Notes: a model not told the origin generated them from the sequence alone. A DNA stretch of 64,000 nt from Koleobacter methoxysyntrophicus (GCF_017301615.1 NZ_CP059066.1:2277001-2341000), one strand, 5' to 3'; positions 37,656 through 47,163 are shown, counted from the first letter of the stretch. Made by a program: numbers and translations.

Positions 37656-39056
37656 ATGAAGGATTTAACTCCTAGGGAGATCGTTCAGGAGCTTGATAAA
37701 TATATTATTGGGCAGGAGAGTGCTAAAAAATCTGTTGCTGTTGCTTTAAGAAATCGTTATCGCTGGAATAAATTGCCAAAAAAATTACAGGAGGAAATAA
37801 TGCCTAAAAATATTATTATGATAGGACCTACAGGTGTTGGGAAAACGGAAATTGCTCGAAGGTTAGCAAAGATGGTAAATGCTCCTTTTGTTAAAGTAGA
37901 AGCTACTAAATTTACAGAGGTAGGTTATGTAGGTCGGGATGTAGAATCTATGGTCAGGGATCTAGTTGAGACATCTATTAGGATGATAAAAAACCATAAA
38001 ATGGAAAGAATTCAGGATAGGGCAAACCTTTTAGCAGAAACTCGAATAATTGAAATATTATGCCCCATGCCTCAAAAATCTAAAGGTTTTAAAAACCCCT
38101 TAGAATCCATTTTTAGCATATCTAGAGAAAAAAATAATGAAGAAGAAAATGAATATGAAGAGAAATTAAAGGCTATAAATGAAAAAAGGGAAAAAATAAA
38201 AAACAAGTTAGAAAAAGGAGAAATGGAAAATGATTATATAGAAATTGAAGTAGAAGATAATTCCCCACCTATGCTTGAGGTATTCTCTGGAACAGGTGTT
38301 GAGGAGATGGGAATAAACTTTCAGGACATTTTTGGAGGGATTTTTCCTAAAAAGAAAAAGAAAAGGAGGGTAACTATTAAAGAAGCAAGAAGAATTCTCG
38401 CTCAAGAAGAAGCACAGAAACTAATAGATATGGATGAAGTTATAAAAGAAGCCATTTCAAAGGCAGAGCAGTCAGGAATAATATTTATAGACGAAATTGA
38501 TAAGATCACAGGTAAGGAAGGAAGTGTAGGGCCAGATGTTTCACGAGAAGGAGTTCAAAGGGATATACTGCCAATAGTGGAAGGATGTACTGTGATGACA
38601 AAATATGGTCCTGTTAAAACCGATCATATCCTTTTCATTGCGGCAGGGGCTTTCCATTTATCAAAACCATCAGATTTAATTCCCGAACTGCAAGGGAGAT
38701 TCCCGATACGGGTTGAATTAAACAGCTTGAAAAAAGAGGATCTAAAGCGAATACTGACAGAACCCCAAAATGCATTGATAAAACAATACATTGCATTACT
38801 TGAAGTGGAAGGTGTTAAAGTAGTTTTTACAGATGATGCTGTAGATGAGATAGCACAAATTGCCTGTGATGTTAATGATAAGACGGAAAATATAGGAGCT
38901 CGACGTCTGTATACTATTTTAGAAAAACTATTTGAAGAGATTTCCTTTAATGCTCCGGATATGGAACAAAAAGAAATCATAATAGATGCCCAGTATGTTA
39001 CAAAAGTTCTAAAAGACATTGTAAAAGACAGGGATTTAAGTATGTATATACTATGA
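37656..39056 (+). CDS. hslU: ATP-dependent protease ATPase subunit HslU (ClpY)
   Basis: HslU unfolds substrates and feeds them to HslV. The 466-residue AAA+ protein starts [17 protein letters not shown], has Walker [16 protein letters not shown] near residues 52-66 followed by the pore motif [12 protein letters not shown], a charged I domain near residues 110-240, Walker [12 protein letters not shown] near residue 275 and the sensor [12 protein letters not shown] near residue 415. AGGAGGAGTCTA precedes the ATG. The end LSMYIL matches the C-terminus that docks into HslV. Confidence 0.97.
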   Translation: MKDLTPREIVQELDKYIIGQESAKKSVAVALRNRYRWNKLPKKLQEEIMPKNIIMIGPTGVGKTEIARRLAKMVNAPFVKVEATKFTEVGYVGRDVESMVRDLVETSIRMIKNHKMERIQDRANLLAETRIIEILCPMPQKSKGFKNPLESIFSISREKNNEEENEYEEKLKAINEKREKIKNKLEKGEMENDYIEIEVEDNSPPMLEVFSGTGVEEMGINFQDIFGGIFPKKKKKRRVTIKEARRILAQEEAQKLIDMDEVIKEAISKAEQSGIIFIDEIDKITGKEGSVGPDVSREGVQRDILPIVEGCTVMTKYGPVKTDHILFIAAGAFHLSKPSDLIPELQGRFPIRVELNSLKKEDLKRILTEPQNALIKQYIALLEVEGVKVVFTDDAVDEIAQIACDVNDKTENIGARRLYTILEKLFEEISFNAPDMEQKEIIIDAQYVTKVLKDIVKDRDLSMYIL

Positions 39057-39101
39057 AAAAAATTATTATAAAAATATTACTTTTAGAAGGAGGAAAATTT
39101 A

Positions 39102-39887
39102 ATGAGTAAAGATTTATTAGAAAAAACTAGAAGGATAAACAAACTGCTTCAAAGGTCTGCCGGCTATCCGGTAGATTTTAACGAGATGTGCAGGGAATTA
39201 AGTAATGTCCTTTCTGCAAATGTATATGTTGCAAGCAGGAAGGGAAAGGTTTTAGGGTTTGCTTTGGTTGAAGATTACAAATGCGAGGTAGTAAAAGATG
39301 AAGTTTTAGAGGAAAGAAAGTTTCCGCAAAAGTATAATGAAATGCTTTTGGAGATTCATGAAACAAGCCCGAATATAAAACCTGAAACATTAAACTGTGT
39401 ATTTGATAATATAACTGAATGTGTGTATCCTAATAAACTTACTACAATTGTTCCTATAAATGGCGGTGGTGAAAGATTAGGCACATTAGTGTTGGCGAGA
39501 TTCGGTGAAGAATTTACAGATGAAGACCTTATTTTAGCTGAGTACAGTGCGACGGTTGTCGGGATGGAAATCTTGAGGTCTAAAAGCGAAGAAATTGAAG
39601 AGGAAGCAAGGAAGAAGGCTGTAGTTCAGCTGGCTATAGGAACCTTATCATATTCTGAACTAGAAGCGGTTGAACATATATTTGAAGAACTGGATGGGAA
39701 TGAAGGGCTTTTGGTAGCAAGCAAGATTGCTGATAGAGTCGGAATAACCAGGTCTGTAATAGTTAATGCCCTTAGAAAATTTGAAAGTGCAGGTGTAATT
39801 GAATCAAGGTCATTGGGTATGAAAGGAACATATATAAAAATACTCAATGACAAACTTCTGGAGGAACTAAAAAAATTAAAATCATAA
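39102..39887 (+). CDS. codY: GTP-sensing transcriptional pleiotropic repressor CodY
   Basis: CodY senses GTP and branched-chain amino acids and represses nutrient-stress genes during growth. The 261-residue protein has an N-terminal GAF domain to about residue 155, a linker helix, and a winged helix-turn-helix with [21 protein letters not shown] near residues 205-225 and [13 protein letters not shown] near the end. GAAGGAGGAAAATTTA precedes the ATG. In B. subtilis it follows clpQY and precedes flgB, exactly as here; in this window a terminator and a riboswitch separate it from the flagellar operon. Confidence 0.97.
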   Translation: MSKDLLEKTRRINKLLQRSAGYPVDFNEMCRELSNVLSANVYVASRKGKVLGFALVEDYKCEVVKDEVLEERKFPQKYNEMLLEIHETSPNIKPETLNCVFDNITECVYPNKLTTIVPINGGGERLGTLVLARFGEEFTDEDLILAEYSATVVGMEILRSKSEEIEEEARKKAVVQLAIGTLSYSELEAVEHIFEELDGNEGLLVASKIADRVGITRSVIVNALRKFESAGVIESRSLGMKGTYIKILNDKLLEELKKLKS

Positions 39888-39912
39888 AATGCGTGATATT
39901 CACGCATTTTTT
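39887..39912 (+). terminator. intrinsic terminator after codY
   Basis: AAAATGCGTGA pairs with TCACGCATTTT around a TAT loop and runs into nine or more T. It ends the hslVU-codY transcript before the flagellar leader. Confidence 0.9.
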
Positions 39913-39989
39913 TTTATAAAAAAACAAGGATTTTTTTATAACATGTCGAATTATTTCTATGATAAAATAACCAAATTGAATATAAAAAT

Positions 39990-40085
39990 CCCGAAAAGGC
40001 AAACTTTACCGAAAGGAAAGGACGCAAAGCCAAAGGGCTAAAGGTAGTTAACACTACTATGCTAGCTTGGCTACCGAAGGAGATC
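39990..40085 (+). promoter_or_regulatory. c-di-GMP-I (GEMM-I) riboswitch aptamer upstream of flgB
   Basis: The leader has the GEMM-I core in the right order: GGCAAAC, a hairpin CTTTaCC-GAAA-GGAAAG capped by a GNRA tetraloop, GGACGCAAAGCC, then GGGCTAA and a second stem closed by GGTAG and CTACC, ending CCGAAGG. These are the conserved segments that bind cyclic di-GMP. A terminator follows directly, so high c-di-GMP could stop transcription of the flagellar operon, as is known for the flgB leader of Clostridioides difficile. AGTTAA at 40046-40051 is complementary to TTAACT at 40086-40091 and may form part of an alternative fold. A weak TTTATA-17-TATGAT promoter lies at 39935-39963. Confidence 0.9.
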
Positions 40086-40092
40086 TTAACTG

Positions 40093-40120
40093 TTCAATAC
40101 CTTTTGGCATTGAATTTTTT
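40093..40120 (+). terminator. riboswitch expression-platform terminator
   Basis: TTCAATACC pairs with GGCATTGAA around a TTTT loop with one mismatch, then TTTTTTTATTTTTT. It lies 8 bases after the aptamer and 135 bases before flgB, as expected for transcriptional control. The 130 bases from here to flgB are AT-rich and hold only the ribosome site. Confidence 0.85.
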
Positions 40121-40254
40121 TATTTTTTGAAAAATATTTTCTTAAATTTATGTTAAAAAGAAGGGATATTAAAAAAAAAATCGAATTAAGTAATAATATG
40201 GTATTTAATGTTAAGTTACCCAAATAGAAAATTTTATTTCCAGGAGGGATTAAA

Positions 40255-40668
40255 TTGCCCCAAATTTATTCTAATATCGACCTGTTTGAGAAGGTATTAG
40301 ATGCCTTATGGCTTAGAAATGAAGTAATATCAAATAACATTGCGAATGTTAATACACCAGGATTTAAATCCTCTTCTGTAGTTTTTGAAGATATATTGAA
40401 AAAGGAGATAGAAGAAAAAGGGACCGGCATTAAAGGCTATATTACCCATAATAAACATATTCCTATAGGGAAAAAGGGATTAATGGATATAAGGCCACAG
40501 GTTGTTATAAATAAAAATACTGCTCTGCGCAATGACGGGAACAACGTAGATATAGATAATGAAATGGCTCAGCTTACAAAAAATACCCTCAAATATAATT
40601 CAATTGTACAACTGGTTATGAAGGAATTCAGCATATTAAAGAATATCGTAAATGAAGGGAGAAGATAA
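40255..40668 (+). CDS. flgB: flagellar basal body rod protein FlgB
   Basis: FlgB forms part of the proximal rod of the flagellum and is exported by the flagellar type III system. The 137-residue product has the rod/hook N-terminal motif SNNIANVNTPGFKS near residues 24-37 and a C-terminal helical part (NEMAQLTKNTLKYNSIVQL). The start is TTG at 40255 after CAGGAGGGATTAAA. It is the first gene of a flagellar operon controlled by the riboswitch. Confidence 0.95.
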   Translation: MPQIYSNIDLFEKVLDALWLRNEVISNNIANVNTPGFKSSSVVFEDILKKEIEEKGTGIKGYITHNKHIPIGKKGLMDIRPQVVINKNTALRNDGNNVDIDNEMAQLTKNTLKYNSIVQLVMKEFSILKNIVNEGRR

Positions 40669-40670
40669 AA

Positions 40671-41108
40671 GTGAAGATGTTCCATTCTATTGATATAAGT
40701 GCTTCGGGGTTAACTGCAGAACGGTTAAGAATGGATATAATTTCTAATAACATTGCAAATGTTAATTCTACAAGAACAGAAAATGGTGAGCCGTATAGAA
40801 GACAGATTCCGGTATTTCAAGAAAGGGGTCGTTCCTTCGGAGATATACTATCAGATAAACAATGGCGTATGCAAAAAAGAGGTGTAAGGGTAGTAGGAAT
40901 ACGACAGGATACATCTCCTTTTAAGCTCGTATTTGATCCCCATCATCCCGATGCCGATGAAAATGGTTATGTAAGGTTGCCAAATGTTAATATTGTAACT
41001 GAGATGGTAGATATGATTTCTGCTTCAAGGGGCTACGAGGCAAACGTAACAGCCATCAATTCTGCAAAGAATATGGCTATGAAGGCCCTGGAGATTGGGA
41101 GGATTTAG
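40671..41108 (+). CDS. flgC: flagellar basal body rod protein FlgC
   Basis: FlgC is the second proximal rod protein. The 145-residue product has ISASGLTAERLRMDIISNNIANVNST near residues 8-33 and the C-terminal VNIVTEMVDMISASRGYEANVTAINSAK helix set shared by rod and hook proteins. GTG at 40671 follows GGGAGAAGATAAAA; ATG at 40677 is also possible. Two bases separate it from flgB. Confidence 0.95.
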   Translation: MKMFHSIDISASGLTAERLRMDIISNNIANVNSTRTENGEPYRRQIPVFQERGRSFGDILSDKQWRMQKRGVRVVGIRQDTSPFKLVFDPHHPDADENGYVRLPNVNIVTEMVDMISASRGYEANVTAINSAKNMAMKALEIGRI

Positions 41109-41126
41109 TAAGGAGGAGTGGGTTAA

Positions 41127-41432
41127 ATGATGAATAATATAAAATTGACAGAAATAAGGGGAATAAACAATACAATTAATATGAAAGATATCAACAAAAA
41201 TGAAAAGGAAAAACATTCTTTTAGAGAATTGCTCGTAGAAGAATTACAAAAGGTTAATTCTTTGCAGAAAAATAGCGAGTATTTAAATAATAAATTGATA
41301 TTAGGAGAAGTAGAGAATATTCACCAGGTTATGATAGCAGCTGAGAAAGCGGATTTGGCCCTTCAATTAACACTGCAAATAAGAAATAAAATCCTTGATG
41401 CATATAACGAAATAATGCGGATGCAGATATAA
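41127..41432 (+). CDS. fliE: flagellar hook-basal body complex protein FliE
   Basis: FliE joins the MS ring to the rod. The 101-residue product shows the family pattern of a charged N-terminal region, FRELLVEELQKVNSLQ near residue 32, and a C-terminal helix LALQLTLQIRNKILDAYNEIMRMQI. AAGGAGGAGTGGGTTAA precedes the ATG at 41127; ATG at 41130 is also possible. It keeps the flgB-flgC-fliE-fliF order. Confidence 0.93.
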   Translation: MMNNIKLTEIRGINNTINMKDINKNEKEKHSFRELLVEELQKVNSLQKNSEYLNNKLILGEVENIHQVMIAAEKADLALQLTLQIRNKILDAYNEIMRMQI

Positions 41433-41466
41433 TTGAGATTTTTTGAGTAGCGAATGGGGTGGCCTT

Positions 41467-42999
41467 ATGGCAGAATTTTTATCAAAGCTATTGCAGCAGT
41501 TTAATAACTTCTGGACAAAGACAACACCTTTACAAAAAATTAAAATAGGAATAATAGTTATTGCAGCACTGGCCAGCATAATTTTGTTGGTTATATTTAC
41601 TTCCCAACCTGAATACGTTCCGCTTTTTACGAACTTAAATTTAAATGATGCAGGTGAAATCATAGCGAAACTTGAAGAACTTAAGATTCCTTATAAGATT
41701 TCTAATGAAGGCACATCCGTATTAGTTCCAATTAAAGATGTTTATAAAACCAGAATGCAATTAGCTAATGAAGGTTTACCAAGAGGAGGAATAGTAGGTT
41801 TTAGTGAAATTTTGGAAAAGACCAAGTTGGGGACCACGGATTGGGAAAGGCAAATACAGTATAATCATGCTCTACAGGGGGAGTTAACCAGAACAATAAA
41901 AGAAATAAGTGCTGTTCAGGATGCTAGAGTACATATTGTTATACCAAAGAAATCCCTTTTTGCAGATCCCCAGAAAAAGGATATAGCGACGGCTGCAATC
42001 TTTTTAAAACTAAAACCTACAATGAGACTTTCACAGGAACAGGTTAAGGGAATAATCCATCTTGTTTCAAATTCGGTTGAAGGTTTGACTCCGGAAAATG
42101 TTACTGTAATTGATGTTAATGGTAGAATCCTTAGCTCAGAGATAACAGATTCTCAACTTGCGGATTCACAATTAGTTAAGAACCAATTAGATCTTCAGAT
42201 GACCTTTCAGCAAAATTTGGAAAATAGCGTCCAGACGTTGCTCGAACAGGTATTTGGCCCCGGAAATGTTGTGGTAAGAGCAACGGCTCAAATGAATTTT
42301 GATAAAAAGGTTGTTGAAAAAAACCTATTTGAACCTGTTGTGAATGAGGAAGGGATAATACGGAGCATCCAGGAACTGGAAGAATATTTCAAGGGATCGG
42401 GAGGACAACCCGGAGGGGTTCCTGGGGTGGATAGCAATATTACCTATCAGGAGATACAAGAAGAAACCTCAGAATACGAAAAACGGGATGTTATAAAAAA
42501 CTATGAGATAAACGAAATAAGAGAAAATCTTGTAGTATCACCGGGGTCGGTTGAAAAATTATCTATTGCTGTTGTTATTAATAAAGAACTATCTGATGAA
42601 GATAAACAGAAAATATCCCAATTAGTTAGCTCAACTATAGGTGCTAATCCTGAACGGGATTCTATAACTATAGAAGGTATGAGTTTTGATGTTTCACTAC
42701 AGGAAGAAATAAACAAGCAAATGGAATTACAAAAAGAGCAAAGACAGCTTTTATTAAAGAGAGCCTTAATTATCGGAGCAGGGTTTTTAGCTTTATTGAT
42801 GATATTATATAATCGGTGGGCAGCTGCCAGAAGAAGGAAAGAACAAGAAGCCCTTTTGGCTCCATCTGAAATTGCATCAGAAGCAGCCATAGACCTGGGA
42901 GAAGAAAAAAATCAATCATTAAAAGACATAGAAAGGCTGGTTAAGAAAAAACCGGAAAATGTTGCACAATTATTGCGGACTTGGTTAACTGAAGATTAG
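41467..42999 (+). CDS. fliF: flagellar MS-ring protein FliF
   Basis: FliF builds the membrane-supramembrane ring on which the flagellum and its export gate assemble. The 510-residue product has an N-terminal membrane helix near residues 25-45, a YscJ-like domain (LPRGGIVGFSEILEKTKLGTTDWERQIQYNHALQGELTRTI), a beta-collar region and a second helix near residues 435-455, then a charged C-terminal FliG-binding tail. GGGGTGG stands four bases before ATG at 41467; an upstream TTG at 41443 is less likely. Transcription is continuous with fliG. Confidence 0.95.
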   Translation: MAEFLSKLLQQFNNFWTKTTPLQKIKIGIIVIAALASIILLVIFTSQPEYVPLFTNLNLNDAGEIIAKLEELKIPYKISNEGTSVLVPIKDVYKTRMQLANEGLPRGGIVGFSEILEKTKLGTTDWERQIQYNHALQGELTRTIKEISAVQDARVHIVIPKKSLFADPQKKDIATAAIFLKLKPTMRLSQEQVKGIIHLVSNSVEGLTPENVTVIDVNGRILSSEITDSQLADSQLVKNQLDLQMTFQQNLENSVQTLLEQVFGPGNVVVRATAQMNFDKKVVEKNLFEPVVNEEGIIRSIQELEEYFKGSGGQPGGVPGVDSNITYQEIQEETSEYEKRDVIKNYEINEIRENLVVSPGSVEKLSIAVVINKELSDEDKQKISQLVSSTIGANPERDSITIEGMSFDVSLQEEINKQMELQKEQRQLLLKRALIIGAGFLALLMILYNRWAAARRRKEQEALLAPSEIASEAAIDLGEEKNQSLKDIERLVKKKPENVAQLLRTWLTED

Positions 43000-43010
43000 G
43001 GGGAAATAAA

Positions 43011-44020
43011 ATGGGTCTTCAGCAACAGCTAAACGGAAAACAAAAAGCAGCTATTCTTTTGGTTACCCTTGGCCCTGATAAAGCTGCCGATATTTTTAGA
43101 CACCTTAGAGAAGATGAAATAGAACAGCTTACCCTGGAAATAGCGAATCTCAGAAAGGTTTCGAATGAGGAAAAACTGAAAGTGATTGAGGAGTTTCATC
43201 AAATGTGCGTTGCTCAAGAATATATAACTCAGGGTGGGATCGAATATGCCAAGGAAATCCTTGAAAAGGCTTTAGGTTCTCAAAAAGCCGTTGATATTAT
43301 AAACAAATTAACCGCTTCACTGCAGGTAAGACCCTTTGAATTTATAAGAAAAACAGAACCGGCTCAACTTATGAATTTCATACAAAATGAGCATTCTCAA
43401 ACAATTGCCCTTATTATGGCATATTTGAGACCGGAACAATCGGCTATTATCCTTTCATCACTCCCCCCGAGAAACAAGTAGATATAGCAAAAAGGATCGC
43501 CACAATGGATAGAACATCTCCTGATGTAATCCATCAGGTAGAAAAGGTTTTAGAAAAACAGCTTTCTTCTTTGGTTACCCTCGACTATACAAGTGCTGGC
43601 GGCATACAAAATGTTGTTGATATCTTAAATAATGTAGATAGAGGAACAGAAAAAAATATCCTTGAGGCATTGGAAGCAGAAGACCCCGAATTAGCTGAAG
43701 AGATTAAGAGAAGGATGTTTGTATTTGAAGATATTGTTACTCTTGATAACAGGTCAATTCAAAGGGTAATTCGAGAAATTGATAATAAAGAATTAGCTCT
43801 TGCACTAAAGGGTTCGAGCCATGAAGTTAATGAAGTTATTTTCAGAAATATGTCCAAACGTTTAGCCGAGATGATAAAAGAGGATATGGAATATATGGGA
43901 CCTGTTAGATTAAGAGATGTTGAAGAAGCCCAGCAGAAAATAGTGAATATAATCAGAAAACTAGAAGAAACTGGAGAGATTATTATATCTAGAGGTGGAG
44001 GCGATGAGATAATTGTCTAA
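43011..44020 (+). CDS. fliG: flagellar motor switch protein FliG, reading frame broken by a one-base shift
   Basis: FliG forms the C ring and transmits torque from MotA. The N-terminal part (MGLQQQLNGKQKAAILLVTLGPDKA) and the C-terminal part (torque helix near FEDIVTLDNRSIQRVIREID) are both intact but lie in different frames. The first frame ends at LSSLPPRNK and a stop at 43479-43481; the expected LSSLPPEKQVDIAKRIATMDRTSP is restored if one C is added to the C6 run at 43463-43468. The total would be 336 residues, normal for FliG. A sequencing or assembly error in the homopolymer is the simplest explanation; a real mutation or a -1 slip at CCCCCC is possible. Confidence 0.9.
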
Positions 44021-44768
44021 GGTATTTAAAAGCCCAATGTTATCCTTAGAGAACCCATATAGTATTTCAATACCTAAAAATAAGAAGGAATTGCATAAAC
44101 GCTATGAAAGGAATCCCGTTATTGAGGATTGTGAAGTAAATAATGTAAAATATCAGGCTAAAAAGCTCCTTGATGAAGCATATGCCAAGGCACAGCAAAT
44201 ATTAGAGCAAGCCGAAAAGGAAAGGAGAGAAATATTACAGAAACTTCAGGAAGAAATTAAGGCATTGAAAAAACAGGGGTATGATGAAGGGTTTTCTATT
44301 GGAAAGCAGGAAGGTTTTGAAAAGGGTTTACAAGAATATAAGGGTCATATAAAAGAAGCTATCGAATTAAAGAAACAGTTTTTGTTGGAGAAACAGAGGA
44401 TTGTTAAACTGGCTGAGAAGGATATTATCGAGTTGTCAATAAAAATAGTCGAGAAAGTGCTAGATAAAGCCTTAACAGAAAATAGAGATTATATTATAAA
44501 TCTAATATCAGCTGGATTAAATAAGTGTAATGAAAAGGAAGGTATAATTATAAGAGTACCACAGGAAAGTTATGAATTAGTAGATAACCAAAGGGAAAAT
44601 ATACTTAAATCCGTTGAGGGGATTAGTGAAGTGAACATAATAAGGGATATAACATTGAAACGAGGTCAATGTATTATAGAAACACCTTCTGAAAAAATAA
44701 ATACAAGTATATCTCAGCAGCTGAATGTTATATTAAACGCCTTATTAGGTGATAAATATGACAAATAA
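44013..44768 (+). CDS. fliH: flagellar assembly protein FliH
   Basis: FliH is the regulator of the export ATPase FliI. The 251-residue product has a long charged coiled coil near residues 45-145 (KAQQILEQAEKERREILQKLQEEIKALKK), including glycine-spaced helices (GYDEGFSIGKQEGFEKGLQEYK), and a C-terminal V-ATPase subunit E-like domain. The TTG start overlaps the end of fliG by eight bases and follows GGTGGAGG at a wide spacing, so translation may be coupled to fliG; the fliG frameshift, if real, would affect this coupling. Confidence 0.88.
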   Translation: MSKVFKSPMLSLENPYSISIPKNKKELHKRYERNPVIEDCEVNNVKYQAKKLLDEAYAKAQQILEQAEKERREILQKLQEEIKALKKQGYDEGFSIGKQEGFEKGLQEYKGHIKEAIELKKQFLLEKQRIVKLAEKDIIELSIKIVEKVLDKALTENRDYIINLISAGLNKCNEKEGIIIRVPQESYELVDNQRENILKSVEGISEVNIIRDITLKRGQCIIETPSEKINTSISQQLNVILNALLGDKYDK

Positions 44769-46071
44769 AATTAATTTTGATAGATATTTGGAAACCCTAG
44801 CGGAAATTGATCCGGTAAAAGTTACAGGTAGAATTGAACAAGTTGTTGGGCTTACAATTGAATCCTTTGGTCCAATGGTAGAGCTGGGGGAAATCTGTGA
44901 AATATATTCCGCAAGAAATAAACGGATTTTAGCAGAAGTAGTCGGCTTCAAAAGTAATAAAGTGCTGTTAATGCCTCTGGGAGAAATAGAAGGGATCGGC
45001 GCTGGGTCTGAAGTTGTTAAAACCGGGAGAAGACTTCAAGTACGAGTAGGAGAAGAACTTTTGGGAAGGGTGCTTGATGGGTTAGGTAACCCTATAGATG
45101 GGAAAAGCCCTATCAACACCAATAAAACATATCCTGTTTTTAATAATCCACCTCATCCCCTTGAGCGAAAGCGAATAGATTCTATTTTGAGTTTAGGAAT
45201 AAAAGCCATAGATGGTTTAATAACTTGTGCTAAAGGTCAGAGAATGGGTATTTTTTCTGGAAGCGGTGTAGGTAAAAGTACTTTATTGGGGATGATTGCA
45301 AGGAATACAGCAGCTGATTTAAATGTGATTGCCCTGGTAGGTGAAAGAGGTAGGGAGGTAAGAGAATTTCTTGAAAAAGACCTGGGTGAAGAGGGCTTAA
45401 AACGCTCTGTTGTGGTTGCTGCAACTTCAGATCAACCTGCCTTAATCAGGGCAAAGGGGGCTTTTGTAGCTACTGCAATAGCTGAATTTTTCCGAGATCA
45501 AGGTATGGATGTAATGCTGTTAATGGATTCCCTAACACGATTTGCGATGGCTCAGCGCGAAATAGGGCTGGCTGTGGGAGAACCTCCGGTTTCGAGAGGA
45601 TATACACCATCAGTATTTGCAATCTTACCCAAATTACTTGAAAGAGCCGGGACTGCAAAAAAGGGGAGTATTACCGGGTTTTATACAGTCCTAGTAGATG
45701 GTGATGATTTTGATGAACCCATAACAGATGCTGTTAGAGGCATTTTGGATGGCCACATAGTGTTGACAAGAGAATTGGCAAATAAAAACCATTACCCTGC
45801 TATAGATGTACTTAAAAGCATAAGCAGATTAATGCTTGATATTGTGAGTGAAGAACATAGAGAATGTGCCGGAATCATCAAAGATTTGATAGCTACCTAC
45901 AGAGAAGCAGAAGATTTAATAAATATAGGAGCATATTCAAAAGGCAGCAATCCCAAAATAGACCTATCGATTAAAAAGATCAATGAAATAAACGGGTTTT
46001 TAAAACAAGATGTTTTCGAGAAGGTGCCTTATGAAGTCACAATTAATTTACTTAGAAACTTGGTATCTTGA
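44758..46071 (+). CDS. fliI: flagellum-specific ATP synthase FliI
   Basis: FliI is the hexameric ATPase of the flagellar export apparatus, related to F1 beta. The 437-residue protein has an N-terminal beta-barrel (GRIEQVVGLTIESFGPMVELGE), the P-loop GIFSGSGVGKSTLLGMIAR near residues 160-178, Walker B VMLLMDSLTRFAMAQREIGLA near residue 246, and EPPVSRGYTPSVFA. ATG at 44758 follows TAGGTGA by five bases; GTG at 44749 lies inside that site. It overlaps fliH. Confidence 0.96.
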   Translation: MTNKINFDRYLETLAEIDPVKVTGRIEQVVGLTIESFGPMVELGEICEIYSARNKRILAEVVGFKSNKVLLMPLGEIEGIGAGSEVVKTGRRLQVRVGEELLGRVLDGLGNPIDGKSPINTNKTYPVFNNPPHPLERKRIDSILSLGIKAIDGLITCAKGQRMGIFSGSGVGKSTLLGMIARNTAADLNVIALVGERGREVREFLEKDLGEEGLKRSVVVAATSDQPALIRAKGAFVATAIAEFFRDQGMDVMLLMDSLTRFAMAQREIGLAVGEPPVSRGYTPSVFAILPKLLERAGTAKKGSITGFYTVLVDGDDFDEPITDAVRGILDGHIVLTRELANKNHYPAIDVLKSISRLMLDIVSEEHRECAGIIKDLIATYREAEDLINIGAYSKGSNPKIDLSIKKINEINGFLKQDVFEKVPYEVTINLLRNLVS

Positions 46072-46085
46072 TAGAGGGATAGAAA

Positions 46086-46541
46086 ATGAAATCCTTTAAA
46101 TTTAGATTACAGCAGGTACTAAAAACAAAGGGATATATTGAAGATATAAAAAGGAATGAATTTCAAAAAGCAAGGTCTGAACTGGATAATAAAATAAATG
46201 CCCTAAACAGCTTGGTAAAGGAACAGGATGAGAGATTCGATAATTTTGTTTATATGAAACAAAAGGGAACAAGGGCCATAGATTTAGTATTATCAAACAA
46301 TTATTTATTATCTCTTTCCCAATCTATACATATTAAAAAGAGAGAAATCGAAATTGCTTCTAAAGGTCTGGAAAAGAAAAGACTTGAATTAATAGAAGCA
46401 GTTAAGGAGAAGAAAGCCCTTGACAAGTTATATGTTAAACAGTTTGAAAGATATAGAGAAGAAATTCTGAAAGCAGATCAAAAAGCAGCTGATGGCAGGA
46501 CATTAGTTTCCTTTTCATTTAAAAATAGGGAGAGATATTGA
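46086..46541 (+). CDS. fliJ: flagellar export chaperone FliJ
   Basis: FliJ links the FliI ring to the FlhA gate and resembles F1 gamma. The 151-residue product is almost entirely charged helix, with FKFRLQQVLKTKGYIEDIKRNEF at the start, which is typical of the family, and no other domain. AGAGGGATAGAAA precedes the ATG. It overlaps the next gene by one base. Confidence 0.92.
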   Translation: MKSFKFRLQQVLKTKGYIEDIKRNEFQKARSELDNKINALNSLVKEQDERFDNFVYMKQKGTRAIDLVLSNNYLLSLSQSIHIKKREIEIASKGLEKKRLELIEAVKEKKALDKLYVKQFERYREEILKADQKAADGRTLVSFSFKNRERY

Positions 46542-47128
46542 TGGCCAGGAGTGTTGTAAAAAATTTATTCTTAATAGCTATTATAGTTTTTATTGCTTTA
46601 GTATTAACAGCGGGCGGTGTATTATATTTTAATTTATTTAATTCAAGGGATATTGTAACAACTTTTATAGTAGAAAAAACCGAAGGTCTACCTATAGTTG
46701 GGGAGTTTTTTGTTAAAACCTTCGGAACGACAGAAGAAGTTATATCGAAGGCAGAAGCTGAACTTATGAAGTTGGAAGAAGAAAAGAAAAAAATAGAGGA
46801 AGAATGGAAGATTATAAATCAACGAACTTCAGAACTCGATAAAAGGGAACAGGATATTTTGAAAAAGGAAGAAGAAATTAAGAAAAAAGAACAAGAGGTT
46901 GCAGAATTGAAAAAAAACCTTGAAATACAGCTGGAAAACGTTGAACAATTAGCAACCCTGTATAATGAAATAAAACCGTCCAAAGTAGTTGAGATTTTCA
47001 ATAATTTAGATGATGAATTAATAATACAAATAATCCAGAAAATGAATAGAAATCATGTAGCAGAAATATTGGGTGGCATGGACCCGAAACGGGTAGCTGA
47101 TATTACCAGGAAAATGTCCCAGAATTAA
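46541..47128 (+). CDS. ylxF: MotE/YlxF family protein with MgtE N-terminal-like domain
   Basis: The 195-residue product has one membrane helix near residues 10-30, a long charged coiled coil near residues 70-130, and a C-terminal segment with NEIKPSKVVEIFNNLDDELIIQIIQKM and ILGGMDPKRVADITRKM, which is the MgtE intracellular N-domain/FliG-like helical fold. In B. subtilis YlxF lies at this place between fliJ and fliK; relatives named MotE chaperone the stator protein MotC in rhizobia. ATG at 46541 follows AGGGAGAGATATTG. Its role here is not known; a stator or motor accessory role is an inference. Confidence 0.85.
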   Translation: MARSVVKNLFLIAIIVFIALVLTAGGVLYFNLFNSRDIVTTFIVEKTEGLPIVGEFFVKTFGTTEEVISKAEAELMKLEEEKKKIEEEWKIINQRTSELDKREQDILKKEEEIKKKEQEVAELKKNLEIQLENVEQLATLYNEIKPSKVVEIFNNLDDELIIQIIQKMNRNHVAEILGGMDPKRVADITRKMSQN

Positions 47129-47163
47129 AAATTTTAAAACTCAAATGAAAGGGGGTGAAACGG

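Noticed and set aside
39912-39990. Sigma-D promoter upstream of flgB
   Set aside because: No TAAA / GCCGATAT pair is present; only a weak sigma-A-like pair can be drawn.
43463-43468. Programmed -1 frameshift as the main reading of fliG
   Set aside because: FliG is not known to need frameshifting and the shift sits in a plain C run; a sequencing error or ordinary indel is simpler, so frameshifting is kept only as an alternative.
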